64,000 nt of DNA from Pandoraea pneumonica (GTDB lineage Bacteria > Pseudomonadota > Gammaproteobacteria > Burkholderiales > Burkholderiaceae), in assembly GCF_902459645.1 (NCBI RefSeq), contig NZ_CABPSK010000001.1, positions 992,001 to 1,056,000 of the forward strand, given 5' to 3'. The notes under the pieces are model-generated. The model ran no database searches and was not told the origin of the DNA. It saw only the letters and a program-made list of their open reading frames with translations. A program made the translations under genes and the position numbers. Position 1 is the stretch's first letter; the number at the start of each line of letters is the position of its first letter. This document shows positions 53,144 to 62,900 of this stretch, in pieces.

Positions 53144-55882
53144 ATGCAACGCGACGACAACGCCCCCCCGCAGCATCCCTGGCACACGCTTTCGGTCGAA
53201 CAAACGCAACTCGAACTTCAGACCGGCCCCGACGGGCTGGCCAACACCGAAGCCCAATCACGTCTTGAACGCTACGGCCCGAACCGGCTGACAGAACCCG
53301 CCCGGCGCGGGCCGCTCATGCGGCTGCTCCACCAGTTCCACAACATCCTGCTCTACGCCATGATGGGCGCCGCCGTCATCACGGCGATACTCGGCCATTG
53401 GCTCGATACGGCCGTTCTGTTGGCCGCCGTGATCGTCAACGCCCTCATCGGCTTCGTGCAGGAAGGCAAAGCGGAATCGGCGCTCGCCGCCATTCGCGGC
53501 ATGCTCGCACCGCACGCCACCGTCATGCGTGGCGGCCAACGCAGCGAGATCGACGCCACCACGCTCGTGCCCGGCGACATCGTCGTGCTGGCCTCGGGCG
53601 ACCGCGTGCCCGCCGACCTGCGACTGATCGCCTCGCGCGAACTGCGTGTCGACGAAGCGGCCTTGACCGGTGAATCGGAGCCAGTGCAGAAGGAACTCGG
53701 CACGGTCGCGGAAGACGCCGCCCTCGGCGACCGCTGGTGTCTGGCCTTCGCGGGAACGGTTGTGGTCTACGGCCAAGCGACCGGCATCGTCGTCGCTACC
53801 GGCGCGCACACCGAGCTTGGTCGCATCAACCACCTGCTCACCGATGTCGACAGCAGCACTACGCCGCTATTACGCCAGATCGACCGGTTCGGCCACGGGC
53901 TTGCCGCCGCCATTGCCGTCGTCGCCGTGCTCACCTTCTTGCTCGGCTGGCTTTGGCGCGGGGAACCGGCGGGCGAAATGTTCATGGTGGTGGTGGCGCT
54001 GGTGGCCTCGGCCATTCCCGAAGGGCTGCCCGCCATCATGACGGTCATCCTCGCGCGCGGTGTGCAACGCATGGCCCGCGAGAAAGCGATCGTGCGGCGT
54101 TTGCCCGCGGTCGAAACGCTGGGTTCGGTCACCGTCATCTGCTCGGACAAGACCGGCACGCTCACGCGCAACGAAATGACCGTGCAACGCGTGGTGACGG
54201 CAGGCCTCGTCTACGACGTGAGCGGTGCGGGCTACGTGCCGACGGGCGAATTCCGGCTGAACGGGACGGCGGTCGATTTCGCGCAACACCCCGAACTGCT
54301 GCTGACGGCCCGTGCCGGTGAGCTTTGCAACGATGCCCGCCTGCTGCAAGACGATGAAGGCCACTGGCGCGTCGAAGGCGACCCCACCGAAGGCGCGCTG
54401 TTGGTGCTGGGCAGTAAGGCCGGGCTCTCTCGCGAGACGCTGCAAACCGAATGGCCGCGCCGCGACACCCTTCCGTTCGAGTCGCAGCATCGCTTCATGG
54501 CGACGTATCACACCGACCGGGACGGCAGCCCGTGGATCTTCGTCAAAGGCGCGCCGGAGCGCATCTTCGACATGTGCCGCGACCAAATCCGCACACCGGG
54601 CAGCGAACCCGTCGGGCCGGTCGATCTCGATTACTGGCGGCGCATGGTGACCGACACGGCGGCGCAAGGCTTGCGCGTACTGGGCATCGCGTACAAACGC
54701 GCGGCGCCTGCTGGGGATCGCATCGAATTTAGCGATGCCGAGAGCGGTTTCACCTTGCTGGCGCTGGTGGGCATCATCGATCCGCCGCGCCCTGAAGCCA
54801 TTGCCGCTGTCGCCGAATGCCATCGCGCCGGCATCCGCGTGAAGATGATTACGGGCGATCATGCCGAAACCGCCAAGGCCATCGGCGCGCAACTCGACAT
54901 CGGCGTGGGCAAGCCCGCGGTGACCGGCGCCGAAGTGGCGCTCATGGACGACGCAGAACTGCGCCGCGTGGCGTTGGAGATCGATGTTTTTGCTCGCGCC
55001 AGCCCCGAACACAAACTCCGCCTGGTGCAAGCCTTGCAGGACGACGGTCAGGTGGTCGCCATGACCGGCGACGGCGTGAACGATGCGCCCGCGCTCAAGC
55101 GGGCCGACGTGGGCGTGGCCATGGGCTTCAAAGGCACCGAAGCCGCCAAGGAAGCAGCGGACATCGTGCTCACCGACGACAACTTCGCGAGCATCGCCAA
55201 GGCCGTGCGGCAAGGGCGTGGTGTCTACGACAACCTCAAGAAATTCATCTTGTTCATGCTGCCGACCAACGGCGGCGAAGCGCTCGTGGTCATTGCCGGG
55301 GTCATGCTATCGCTTGGCGTGGTGCCGCTCACCCCGGCACAGGTCTTGTGGATCAATATGGTGACGTCCAGCACGCTCGGTATCGCATTGGCCTTCGAGC
55401 GAGCCGAGCCGGGCATTATGGAGCGCGCGCCACGACCACCCGGCACGTCGCTGCTGTCGTGGTTCTTCATCTGGCGCGTCACGCTCGTCTCGGTGCTCAT
55501 GATGATCGGCACCTTCGGCCTGTTCTATATAGAGTGGCGCAACGGCGCGAGCATCGAGTCGGCCCGGACCATGGCCGTCAATGCCCTGGTGGTCGCCGAA
55601 ATGTTCTACCTCCTCAACAGCCGTTCGATTTTCCGCAGTGCGCTCACCGCGACGGGACTGTTCGGCAATCGTGTTGCGCTAATTACCATCGCCGCGTGCA
55701 TCGCTTTGCAGATGATCTTCACTTACACGCCGTTCATGCAGAATACGTTCGGCTCTGCACCGCTTAACGGGCGCGAATGGCTGGAAGTCATCGGGGCCGG
55801 ACTGCTGGTATTCTTCGGGGCCGAACTTGAGAAATGGGTCGTACGCCGCGCCGGCTGGGCCGAGCGGCTAGCAAGACAGTAA
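53144..55882 (+). CDS. P2-type cation-transporting ATPase
   Basis: 912 residues from ATG 53144 (GTG 53105 would lie inside a palindrome). Domain order: N-terminal cation ATPase cap, actuator domain with TGES (175-178), helix-4 motif ASAIPEGLPAIMT, phosphorylation site DKTGT at Asp335, nucleotide domain with KGAPE, and hinge GDGVND (642-647). Ten helices are expected. The helix-4 PEGLP is of the Ca-ATPase/PMR1 group, but helix 6 reads NMVTSSTLGIAL without the usual Asp of calcium pumps, so the ion (Ca, Mg, Mn or monovalent) is uncertain. Followed by the DUF4105 and lipase genes. Confidence 0.9.
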   Translation: MQRDDNAPPQHPWHTLSVEQTQLELQTGPDGLANTEAQSRLERYGPNRLTEPARRGPLMRLLHQFHNILLYAMMGAAVITAILGHWLDTAVLLAAVIVNALIGFVQEGKAESALAAIRGMLAPHATVMRGGQRSEIDATTLVPGDIVVLASGDRVPADLRLIASRELRVDEAALTGESEPVQKELGTVAEDAALGDRWCLAFAGTVVVYGQATGIVVATGAHTELGRINHLLTDVDSSTTPLLRQIDRFGHGLAAAIAVVAVLTFLLGWLWRGEPAGEMFMVVVALVASAIPEGLPAIMTVILARGVQRMAREKAIVRRLPAVETLGSVTVICSDKTGTLTRNEMTVQRVVTAGLVYDVSGAGYVPTGEFRLNGTAVDFAQHPELLLTARAGELCNDARLLQDDEGHWRVEGDPTEGALLVLGSKAGLSRETLQTEWPRRDTLPFESQHRFMATYHTDRDGSPWIFVKGAPERIFDMCRDQIRTPGSEPVGPVDLDYWRRMVTDTAAQGLRVLGIAYKRAAPAGDRIEFSDAESGFTLLALVGIIDPPRPEAIAAVAECHRAGIRVKMITGDHAETAKAIGAQLDIGVGKPAVTGAEVALMDDAELRRVALEIDVFARASPEHKLRLVQALQDDGQVVAMTGDGVNDAPALKRADVGVAMGFKGTEAAKEAADIVLTDDNFASIAKAVRQGRGVYDNLKKFILFMLPTNGGEALVVIAGVMLSLGVVPLTPAQVLWINMVTSSTLGIALAFERAEPGIMERAPRPPGTSLLSWFFIWRVTLVSVLMMIGTFGLFYIEWRNGASIESARTMAVNALVVAEMFYLLNSRSIFRSALTATGLFGNRVALITIAACIALQMIFTYTPFMQNTFGSAPLNGREWLEVIGAGLLVFFGAELEKWVVRRAGWAERLARQ

Positions 55883-55901
55883 GGTTTCCGATCAGCAAAA
55901 C

Positions 55902-56993
55902 ATGGTGCAACTGCAATCCCACGCCGGCGACGCGCTCGCCGGCCATCACATTGCGTGGTACGTCTACGTGCTGCGCACCCTCCTCGCCCTGATCGTGCTG
56001 GGCGCCTGCGCCTGGGGCGCCATGGCACTGGCCTATCAATGCCCCGGCCCGGCCGTCGTGCGCTACGCCGTCATCGCCCTGTGGGTCGTGCTTGGCGTCG
56101 CGGCGATCGTCGCGCTGTTACGCGTGCGCGCCGGTGCACTCGGTGCGCCCGGTGCGACATTACGCGGTTGGCCGCTCGCGTTCTTGATTGCCGCCGTACT
56201 GCTCATCGCTTGGTGGCAAACGCTACGGCCGTCCAACGACCGCGATTGGGCCCCCGATGTCGCCCAGTTGCTCGATCCGCATTGGAATGGCTCGCAGGTG
56301 ACGCTTGGCAACGTGCGCGATTTCGAATGGCGCACCGAAACCGACTTCACGCCGCGCTGGGAGACGCGCCATTACGATCTCGACAAACTCGTGAGCGCCG
56401 ATCTCGCGCTGTCGTATTGGATGGGCCCCGCCATCGCCCATACGCTGGTGTCGTTCGGGTTCTCGGACGGCCAGCGCGTCGTGTTTTCCATCGAGATTCG
56501 CAAAAAGCGCGGACAGTCTTTCTCGGCCGTCGGTGGCTTCTTCAAGGATTTCGAAGCCACGCTGGTGGCCGCCGACGAGCGCGATATCCTTCGCGTGCGC
56601 AGCAACGTGCGGGGCGAGGATGTGCATCTGTATCGGCTAAACATCCCCGCCGAGCAACTGCGCAAGGTGTTCATCGGTTATCTGGAACGCGCCCGCGACC
56701 TGCAACGCACCCCCGAGTGGTACAACACGCTCACCAGTAACTGCACGACCATCGTGTTCGAACTGGCGCGCATCATCGCGCCCGGACTGCCGCTCGACTA
56801 TCGCTTGCTACTCTCCGGCTACTTCGCCGAATACGCTTACGACCAGGGCGGCCTCACGCCCGGATTTACTTACGAACAGTTGCAAACGCGCGGCGATTTC
56901 GTCAAACGAGCACTGGCCGCGGGCGATTCGCCCGACTTCTCGACACTGATCCGCCAGGGCGTACCCGGCGACGATCCTAAGGTGACACCGTGA
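55902..56993 (+). CDS. DUF4105 (Lnb-like) membrane protein
   Basis: 363 residues. Three N-terminal helices (about 18-44, 54-74, 90-108) anchor a periplasmic domain with the DUF4105 motifs: RHYDLDKLVSADLALSYW, His180 in IAHTLVSFGF, and Asn280-Cys281 in LTSNCTTIVFEL. From memory, DUF4105 was linked to the Bacteroides lipoprotein N-acyltransferase Lnb, with Cys and His as catalytic residues; the betaproteobacterial branch may differ. Its stop overlaps the GTG start of the lipase-like gene (GTGA). Starts 19 bases after the ATPase gene. Confidence 0.88.
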   Translation: MVQLQSHAGDALAGHHIAWYVYVLRTLLALIVLGACAWGAMALAYQCPGPAVVRYAVIALWVVLGVAAIVALLRVRAGALGAPGATLRGWPLAFLIAAVLLIAWWQTLRPSNDRDWAPDVAQLLDPHWNGSQVTLGNVRDFEWRTETDFTPRWETRHYDLDKLVSADLALSYWMGPAIAHTLVSFGFSDGQRVVFSIEIRKKRGQSFSAVGGFFKDFEATLVAADERDILRVRSNVRGEDVHLYRLNIPAEQLRKVFIGYLERARDLQRTPEWYNTLTSNCTTIVFELARIIAPGLPLDYRLLLSGYFAEYAYDQGGLTPGFTYEQLQTRGDFVKRALAAGDSPDFSTLIRQGVPGDDPKVTP

Positions 56994-59227
56994 TCGTTGC
57001 TGTGCATTCCCCGTCTATTTCCGCGACACCGGCACCGGCTGCCGCCGCCCGAACCCTTTGGCAACGCCTGCTGCCGCTAGCCACATTGGTGGCGAGTGCC
57101 GTGTGGCTCAGCGGCTGCGCCATGGTGGAAGTGCGCTCGCTCGGCCCAGATCAGTACATCGCGATGAAGCGCGGTGACATTTTGTCGACCGGCAAGCTCA
57201 GCGCGTCGACGGACGAGACGATTCGTGTGGCCGGTCTGGATGAGACGATTTGCGCCAAGCCGTCGCTCGATTGCATCGATGCGCTCGGACGGGCCAAGGA
57301 AATCGATATCGACCGGCGTCTAGCGGCCATGGCCGAGATGTCGATGCAGTTGGCGATCGCGCAAACCCCCACGGGCGACACGCTCTGGAACGACTCACAG
57401 TTCGATTTGTGGCTGCGCACGGCGCGCTACGCCTATGCCTACCTGTTTTATGGCGACCGGCCGTCCAGCGAGCGCGCCTTCGAAGACCGTCAGACGCAGG
57501 TGCGCGACTACTACAACTACGCGGTGCAGATGTTCTCGGTGGCGCTTTTCCGGCGTGTGCAACGCACCGGCAGCGACAAGATCGCGGGCTGGACGCTGCC
57601 GGTCGACGCCAGCAGCGTACGCTTTGCCGATAACCGCACCCAGCCCCGCGAAGTGCTGCCCGCATCGACGCTGCGCTTCGCGGGCCTGCGCAGTCCGTAC
57701 CGTCGCGACGGCTTCGGCGCGGAACTGGTGGCCGTGCTCGACGAAAAGTCGGCGGCAGACGCCGTCGTTGCCGCTCGCCGCACCCCGGCACCGCGTGGCG
57801 ACGCCTCGACCGGCCCCGACAACGACGGTGTTTATTCGCCCAACCCCAGTGACGACCGGACATCCGGCAGCCGCGTGCGCACGAACCGTGAGAGTCAAGC
57901 CTCGCGAGACTTCCATCGTGCGACCGATCCGAACACCGGCCCGCAGTTCAGCGAAATGTCTTCGCCGTCGCTGACGCTGTTGCTGCGTTTCGACGGCATC
58001 ACGCTCGATGAGATTCTGTCCACGCACGTCGCCACGCTCGTCGTGTACGACCCTTACCGTCAGGCATCGGTCGAATTGCATGGCCAAACCGTGCCGCTGG
58101 CGGGCAATTTCACGGCGGGCTACGGCTTGTGGCTCGCGCGCTCAGGCTTCGCCGAACAATCGCTGCGCACGCTGTTCGGCCGCGATCGCGGCATCGACCG
58201 GCCACATATCTATTTGATGCAGCCGTTCGACCCGAGCCGCCGGGTCATCTTGATGCTGCACGGGCTGGCCAGCAGTCCGGAAGCGTGGGTGAATCTGGCC
58301 AATGAAATTCAGGGCGATGCGACGCTGCGCGAGCGCTTCCAGATCTGGCAGGTGTACTACCCCACCAACGCGCCGCTGCTCGTGAACGCGATGGCGATTC
58401 GCAACGCGTTCGATGCGACGCTCAAGCACTTCGATCCGGATGGCCTATCGGCCGCTTCGCACGATGCCGTCGTGATCGGGCACAGCATGGGCGGCGTGAT
58501 CGCCCGGTTGATGGTGTCGAGCGCCAACGATGAACTGTGGAACGCGTTTCAGGACGACTACCACCTCGATGGCGACCAGTTGGAGCGCGCCCGCAACCGG
58601 CTCGATCCGCTGTTTCACTTCGGGCCGGTGCCGCAGTTCGAGCGGGCGATCTTCATTGCCGCCCCGCATCGCGGCACGCCGTTCGCGCGTAACCGGATTG
58701 GGCGCTGGATATCCAACCTCATCAAGCTGCCCGTCACGCTGCTCTCGGGCATCGACGACGTGCTGCACTATGCGACGGGTTCGGAAGACAACCCGTCCGA
58801 GGGCAAGACGCGCTACGTGCCCAACAGCATCGACCAGTTGCGCGACAACGACCCGTATGTGGTGGCAGCCGCTGGACTCAAGATTTCACCGCAAGTGCAA
58901 TACCATTCGATCATTGCGCGACGCGACGCCAAAGGGCCGCTCAACGAGTCGAGCGACGGCGTGGTGCCGTATTCGAGTGCGCATCTGGATGGGGCCGCCT
59001 CCGAGCGCGTGATCGTCTCGGGCCATAGCGTGCAGGAGACGCCGCAGGCGATTCTGGAAATTCGGCGCATCCTGCACGAGGATGTCGACGAACTCGATCC
59101 GGTGAAATCGCTCAAGGGAGTGCGGGCGTTTCAAACCATCAACCCGCCGCCGCTGCTTGCGCCGGCGCTCCCCGGTGCCCCGGCCAAGGCCGTCGCGCCG
59201 GGCGCAGCCACTGCCCCAGCGCAGTGA
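56990..59227 (+). CDS. lipase-like alpha/beta-hydrolase lipoprotein
   Basis: 745 residues from GTG 56990. A lipobox LSGC (Cys43) predicts an outer- or inner-membrane lipoprotein. Residues 45-400 are a family-specific domain without recognised motifs, containing a Ser/Arg/Asp-rich linker near 275-315. The C-terminal half is an alpha/beta-hydrolase: LMLHGLASSPEAWVNL, nucleophile Ser499 in GHSMGG, IAAPHRGTPFARN, and a late GHSVQETP His near 678. It probably cleaves a lipid or ester. Translational coupling to the DUF4105 gene suggests joint lipid or lipoprotein processing. Confidence 0.9.
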   Translation: MIVAVHSPSISATPAPAAAARTLWQRLLPLATLVASAVWLSGCAMVEVRSLGPDQYIAMKRGDILSTGKLSASTDETIRVAGLDETICAKPSLDCIDALGRAKEIDIDRRLAAMAEMSMQLAIAQTPTGDTLWNDSQFDLWLRTARYAYAYLFYGDRPSSERAFEDRQTQVRDYYNYAVQMFSVALFRRVQRTGSDKIAGWTLPVDASSVRFADNRTQPREVLPASTLRFAGLRSPYRRDGFGAELVAVLDEKSAADAVVAARRTPAPRGDASTGPDNDGVYSPNPSDDRTSGSRVRTNRESQASRDFHRATDPNTGPQFSEMSSPSLTLLLRFDGITLDEILSTHVATLVVYDPYRQASVELHGQTVPLAGNFTAGYGLWLARSGFAEQSLRTLFGRDRGIDRPHIYLMQPFDPSRRVILMLHGLASSPEAWVNLANEIQGDATLRERFQIWQVYYPTNAPLLVNAMAIRNAFDATLKHFDPDGLSAASHDAVVIGHSMGGVIARLMVSSANDELWNAFQDDYHLDGDQLERARNRLDPLFHFGPVPQFERAIFIAAPHRGTPFARNRIGRWISNLIKLPVTLLSGIDDVLHYATGSEDNPSEGKTRYVPNSIDQLRDNDPYVVAAAGLKISPQVQYHSIIARRDAKGPLNESSDGVVPYSSAHLDGAASERVIVSGHSVQETPQAILEIRRILHEDVDELDPVKSLKGVRAFQTINPPPLLAPALPGAPAKAVAPGAATAPAQ

Positions 59228-59249
59228 CCGCATGTCAGCACGGTGCCGC

Positions 59250-59765
59250 TCAGGACACCGCGTTCACCTGAATGTGATACACGCCCCACGGGCACAGCGT
59301 GAATTGTTCCTTGAGCGGCTTGCCAGCCAATGCAGGAATGGCGGCCGGATCGTAGACCGCCCACAACGGCCCGAGGCCGCCCAGCGCGAGCGGCTTGTCG
59401 TCCATATGCGTGGCGAGCAGGAATTGATAGTCGCGCAGTTGCCCGAGTGTCGTGGCGATGACGTAGCCGTCGAGTGCGCGCAACAAAATCTGTGTGGCGG
59501 GGTTCGACGGCATGACGGTTTGCGCAGGCATGCGCGCGAGCGTGCCGAAATCAAATGTGTACGCCGCCTCGAACTGCACCAACTGCTTATGAAAAAGCTG
59601 ATCGAGCGCCGGATCGACCGGGCCACGGTTGTAGCGCGCGATAGAACCACTCACGGTAATAAGCGGCGTGGTGCCGGATGCCGGGGCGGATACCTGGGGT
59701 GCTGCCAGCACTGGGGCCGAGACGCCAAGCGCAACGGCGCTGGTCAGGAATTCACGTTTCTTCAT
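59250..59765 (-). CDS. small exported protein, molybdopterin-oxidoreductase-like fold (COG3915 type)
   Basis: 171 residues from ATG 59765 (an ATG at 59813 is longer but lacks the signal start). A signal peptide MKKREFLTSAVALGVSAPVLAAP is followed by a compact domain with LITVSGSIARYN, LRALDGYVIATTLGQLRDYQFLLATHMDDKPL and GPLWAVYDPA. The pattern recalls proteins annotated as molybdopterin-dependent oxidoreductase of the sulfite-oxidase fold, but the usual catalytic cysteine is not in place, so cofactor binding is doubtful. Convergent with the lipase gene. Confidence 0.6.
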   Translation of the reverse strand: MKKREFLTSAVALGVSAPVLAAPQVSAPASGTTPLITVSGSIARYNRGPVDPALDQLFHKQLVQFEAAYTFDFGTLARMPAQTVMPSNPATQILLRALDGYVIATTLGQLRDYQFLLATHMDDKPLALGGLGPLWAVYDPAAIPALAGKPLKEQFTLCPWGVYHIQVNAVS

Positions 59766-59902
59766 ACGAGGTCGTGACGAAAGATGAGCAGGCGATAAAC
59801 CGAGGGGGCGCAAGGCAAACCGGAGACGTCCGCCCGCTCCCCCTCTTGATGGAGTCGCACGAGGTTAGCACGCAAAGTCATGCGACCCCGTGCAACTTCA
59901 CG

Positions 59903-62900
59903 CTAGTCCAGACGCATCAGTTCCGTGACATCGACGTCGGCCACTTGGAACGCCACTTTTCCGTCGCGACGGGTCTGGGCACCGTAGGCGTGCACGGCTT
60001 GCCCGCCATTGAGAAGATACGAACTCACGATCCGCTCGAAGGCAAGTCGGTTGTGTGCGGTCATCACACCGACCTCGGGATCGTAAAGCATGAAAGTCGT
60101 CGTCCCCGGCGAGGACTGTCTCGCGCCAAACAGGACGGCGTGATTGACCGTCTGCGCGACGAGGAAGGCGTCTTCCCTGCGAGACGGCCTGAGCTGGTCG
60201 ATGATTTCCCCAACGCTGAGCAAATCGGGCCGGACCGAGATGACGGCGTCGATGCTGTCGCGAAGCTGCTTCAAATCCGCCCTCACCGCTTTGTGCCCCT
60301 CACCAGCGATTTGCCTGTCGCGCGCGATAGCCTCGAAACTGCCAGGCTCGACGTTCTCCTTCACAAAGAAGGCGTCGGGCAGCTTTCCATCGACCAACGC
60401 GCGCGCGGCAACCAAGCACAACGTGGTTGGCCCTCTGCCCGCTAGCTTGCTCATCTCTCTACGACTATTCCAGGAAACGGCACGAAACGAGTCGAGTCCG
60501 GGCTGACTTTGCAGTCGTTGCGACAGACGGATGAATTTCTCCAAAGGCTCGCGGGCTTCTAAGGCTTGAACGCCTTCCCACAAATCGCCCAGTTCATCGG
60601 GCGACACGCCCTCGTTAAACCCTTTCAAGAAGGCGAGACGATAGGACGTCAACGTCGCATTGCGCGGCAGCGGGCGCGAAGCATCGTATCGATTACCGAA
60701 CGAAAAAGCCTCGGCCACGCTGTCGTCGGCGTTGAACCGCAGTTGCCTTGCCAATCTGTCGCAGGCACGCGCCAAGTGGAAATTGGTGCGATCGTCGACG
60801 TTAGGCAAAATCGCTTCGGCGTCGGCAAAGGGAATCACCTCCCAAGCGGTCGAGTTCGGCCGTTGTGCAACGCGCGGGCCGTCACGGCTCACCTCTTTGT
60901 CCATACACAGGCGCCAACCCTGCATTTCATCGTCGAACATGACTTGCAGGTAGTGCCCGTCCTGCCCTTCAGCGAGCCATCGCCCTTGCGAAAGATATAG
61001 GCCGGGCATGACGGTGTTCTTCGGCACCATGCCCATAAACGGCTCGACGCCGTCCATCTGGTCCGCCAACGTCGGTAGTCCCAAGACCGGGCCGGGGTAA
61101 CTCAACGCCACATCCGATGAGAGCGGTATACGCATGCTGTTGTGACGATCGAAAGCGCCCGGGGCAATCGGCAGACCGCTGTCAAGGCTGCGCACGATCG
61201 GCTCCGCGCGTGCAAACAACGCCTCCGCGATCCTTGGGCCATAAGCCGCATCCATAGAGGATCGGGAATTCAATGCCGCTCGGTCGAACAACGCGGTTTG
61301 CACCGCCGCCATTTCTCCGAGACGCGACGCGACATTTTTTGCCATTTCTGCGGGGTAGTAGAAGTACTTCATGATGGTGGCATCACGGTCTTGTTCCCAC
61401 TCCTTATAGGGCCAATCGTCGAATCGGGTGAGCAAGAGCGCTTGTGCACGGTCCCATAGCTCAGTAAATGGTCCGGCGCCGCGCGCGAATGCTCGCGTGT
61501 TAATGCTGAACTCTCCCAGCGGTCGGCCACGAGCCATGGAGGCCATCGGCACGCCGTCAAAACGCTCTGACTCAGCGCTGTAGAACCGTTGTGTCAACGC
61601 GTCCCTTTTGTTCACATCGCCGGATGCCTCTTGGTACCAAGCCCTCAATGCGGCTTCGTCTCTGAATTCGCGAAACTTCGTGACGGGGTCCAGCGCATCG
61701 TAGGTCACGATAAGCGCGTTGGCATCATCGGCACGGCGGATGGTCATGATCGTCGATTGGAAAGTGCCGGTGTCCAGCCAACCAACTTCGGCCCCGTTGG
61801 AAGGCCACGCATCCACGTCCATACCGGAAAGCTCGATGCCGTCTGAGGACGTCTCGCCACCGACGGACAACAGCACCATATTTTTGGCGAGAAGGCTGAG
61901 GTCCCCCGAGTTTGCGGCTTCATACGCCGAGACAACGAATCCGCCCTTGAGCGCGCGAATCGAAGTCAGTTCATGTTGCCCCCAATCTAAGATGCGCTCC
62001 CGTCGATCGCCTATCGACCATTGGTCTTTTCCTTGCGGCGCGTGGCCCGCCAACGCCGACTCGGTCCGCATGTCGGCCAGCTCGCGCAGCTTCCGGGCAC
62101 CGCTGCGACCGATGCGAATTTCTGACGATCCGGGCGGCAGACCCACCGTTGGGCTGATCGTCGAGAGGGGCGGCGGCGCGTACCTTGCCACCCGGCCGCC
62201 TTCCTCAAGCGTCTGTCCGCTAAGCCATGCCCGCCGCGCCGATGGCGCAATACCCTCGGCTTCGAATTTGCTGCGCGTCATTTGGTACCGGTGCGTGGGC
62301 ACCATGATCGTCGCCGCAGCACGGGTCATGTCCTGGAAGATGTGCCCCTCGCTTGGCGCCAACGCCAGCGAAATGGTGACGCCTTCCCGGCCAAGATCAA
62401 TGTCCGGAAACGCTTGCGCCAAGCGGATACGCATCGCACGCGCAATGTCGTTACCCTGCAAGAAGTCGGTTTCGGTACCGGCAGAGTGCCGATACGCGTA
62501 GAGCGCCCCTTCGATGTCTTCAAGACGGTATTCGCTAAATGGCTCAGGCGCGCCAACGGCATACATCACAGCGCCTTCATCGTCCTCTGGCGGAGATTCG
62601 GGTGTTGCACGCGAGGCCACCATTAGGCCGGGCATCATGCGCTCGCGCGAGCTCACGTCCCCCTCTTTCCCCGGTACGGTAACCAGAGCACGAACGAGAT
62701 ACGCGCGCGAGCCGCGCATCACATCGTCGCCTTTGAGACGCGCCGCGCCTGTCGGAACTCGGCAAACCGCCTTCAATGTCAGCGCCCCCGCCTCGCTCAG
62801 CCGCCCGGCGGCATATTCGCTGTCGACGCGTTGCAAGGCGGCCTGTGCATACAACCGCCCATAGGTCGCCATCTGACGGCCGTCGGTATTGAGGAGTTCT

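Noticed and set aside
53870-55213. 447-codon antisense open frame inside the P-type ATPase
   Set aside because: The plus strand carries all ATPase motifs; the antisense frame has no start signal and no recognisable domain.
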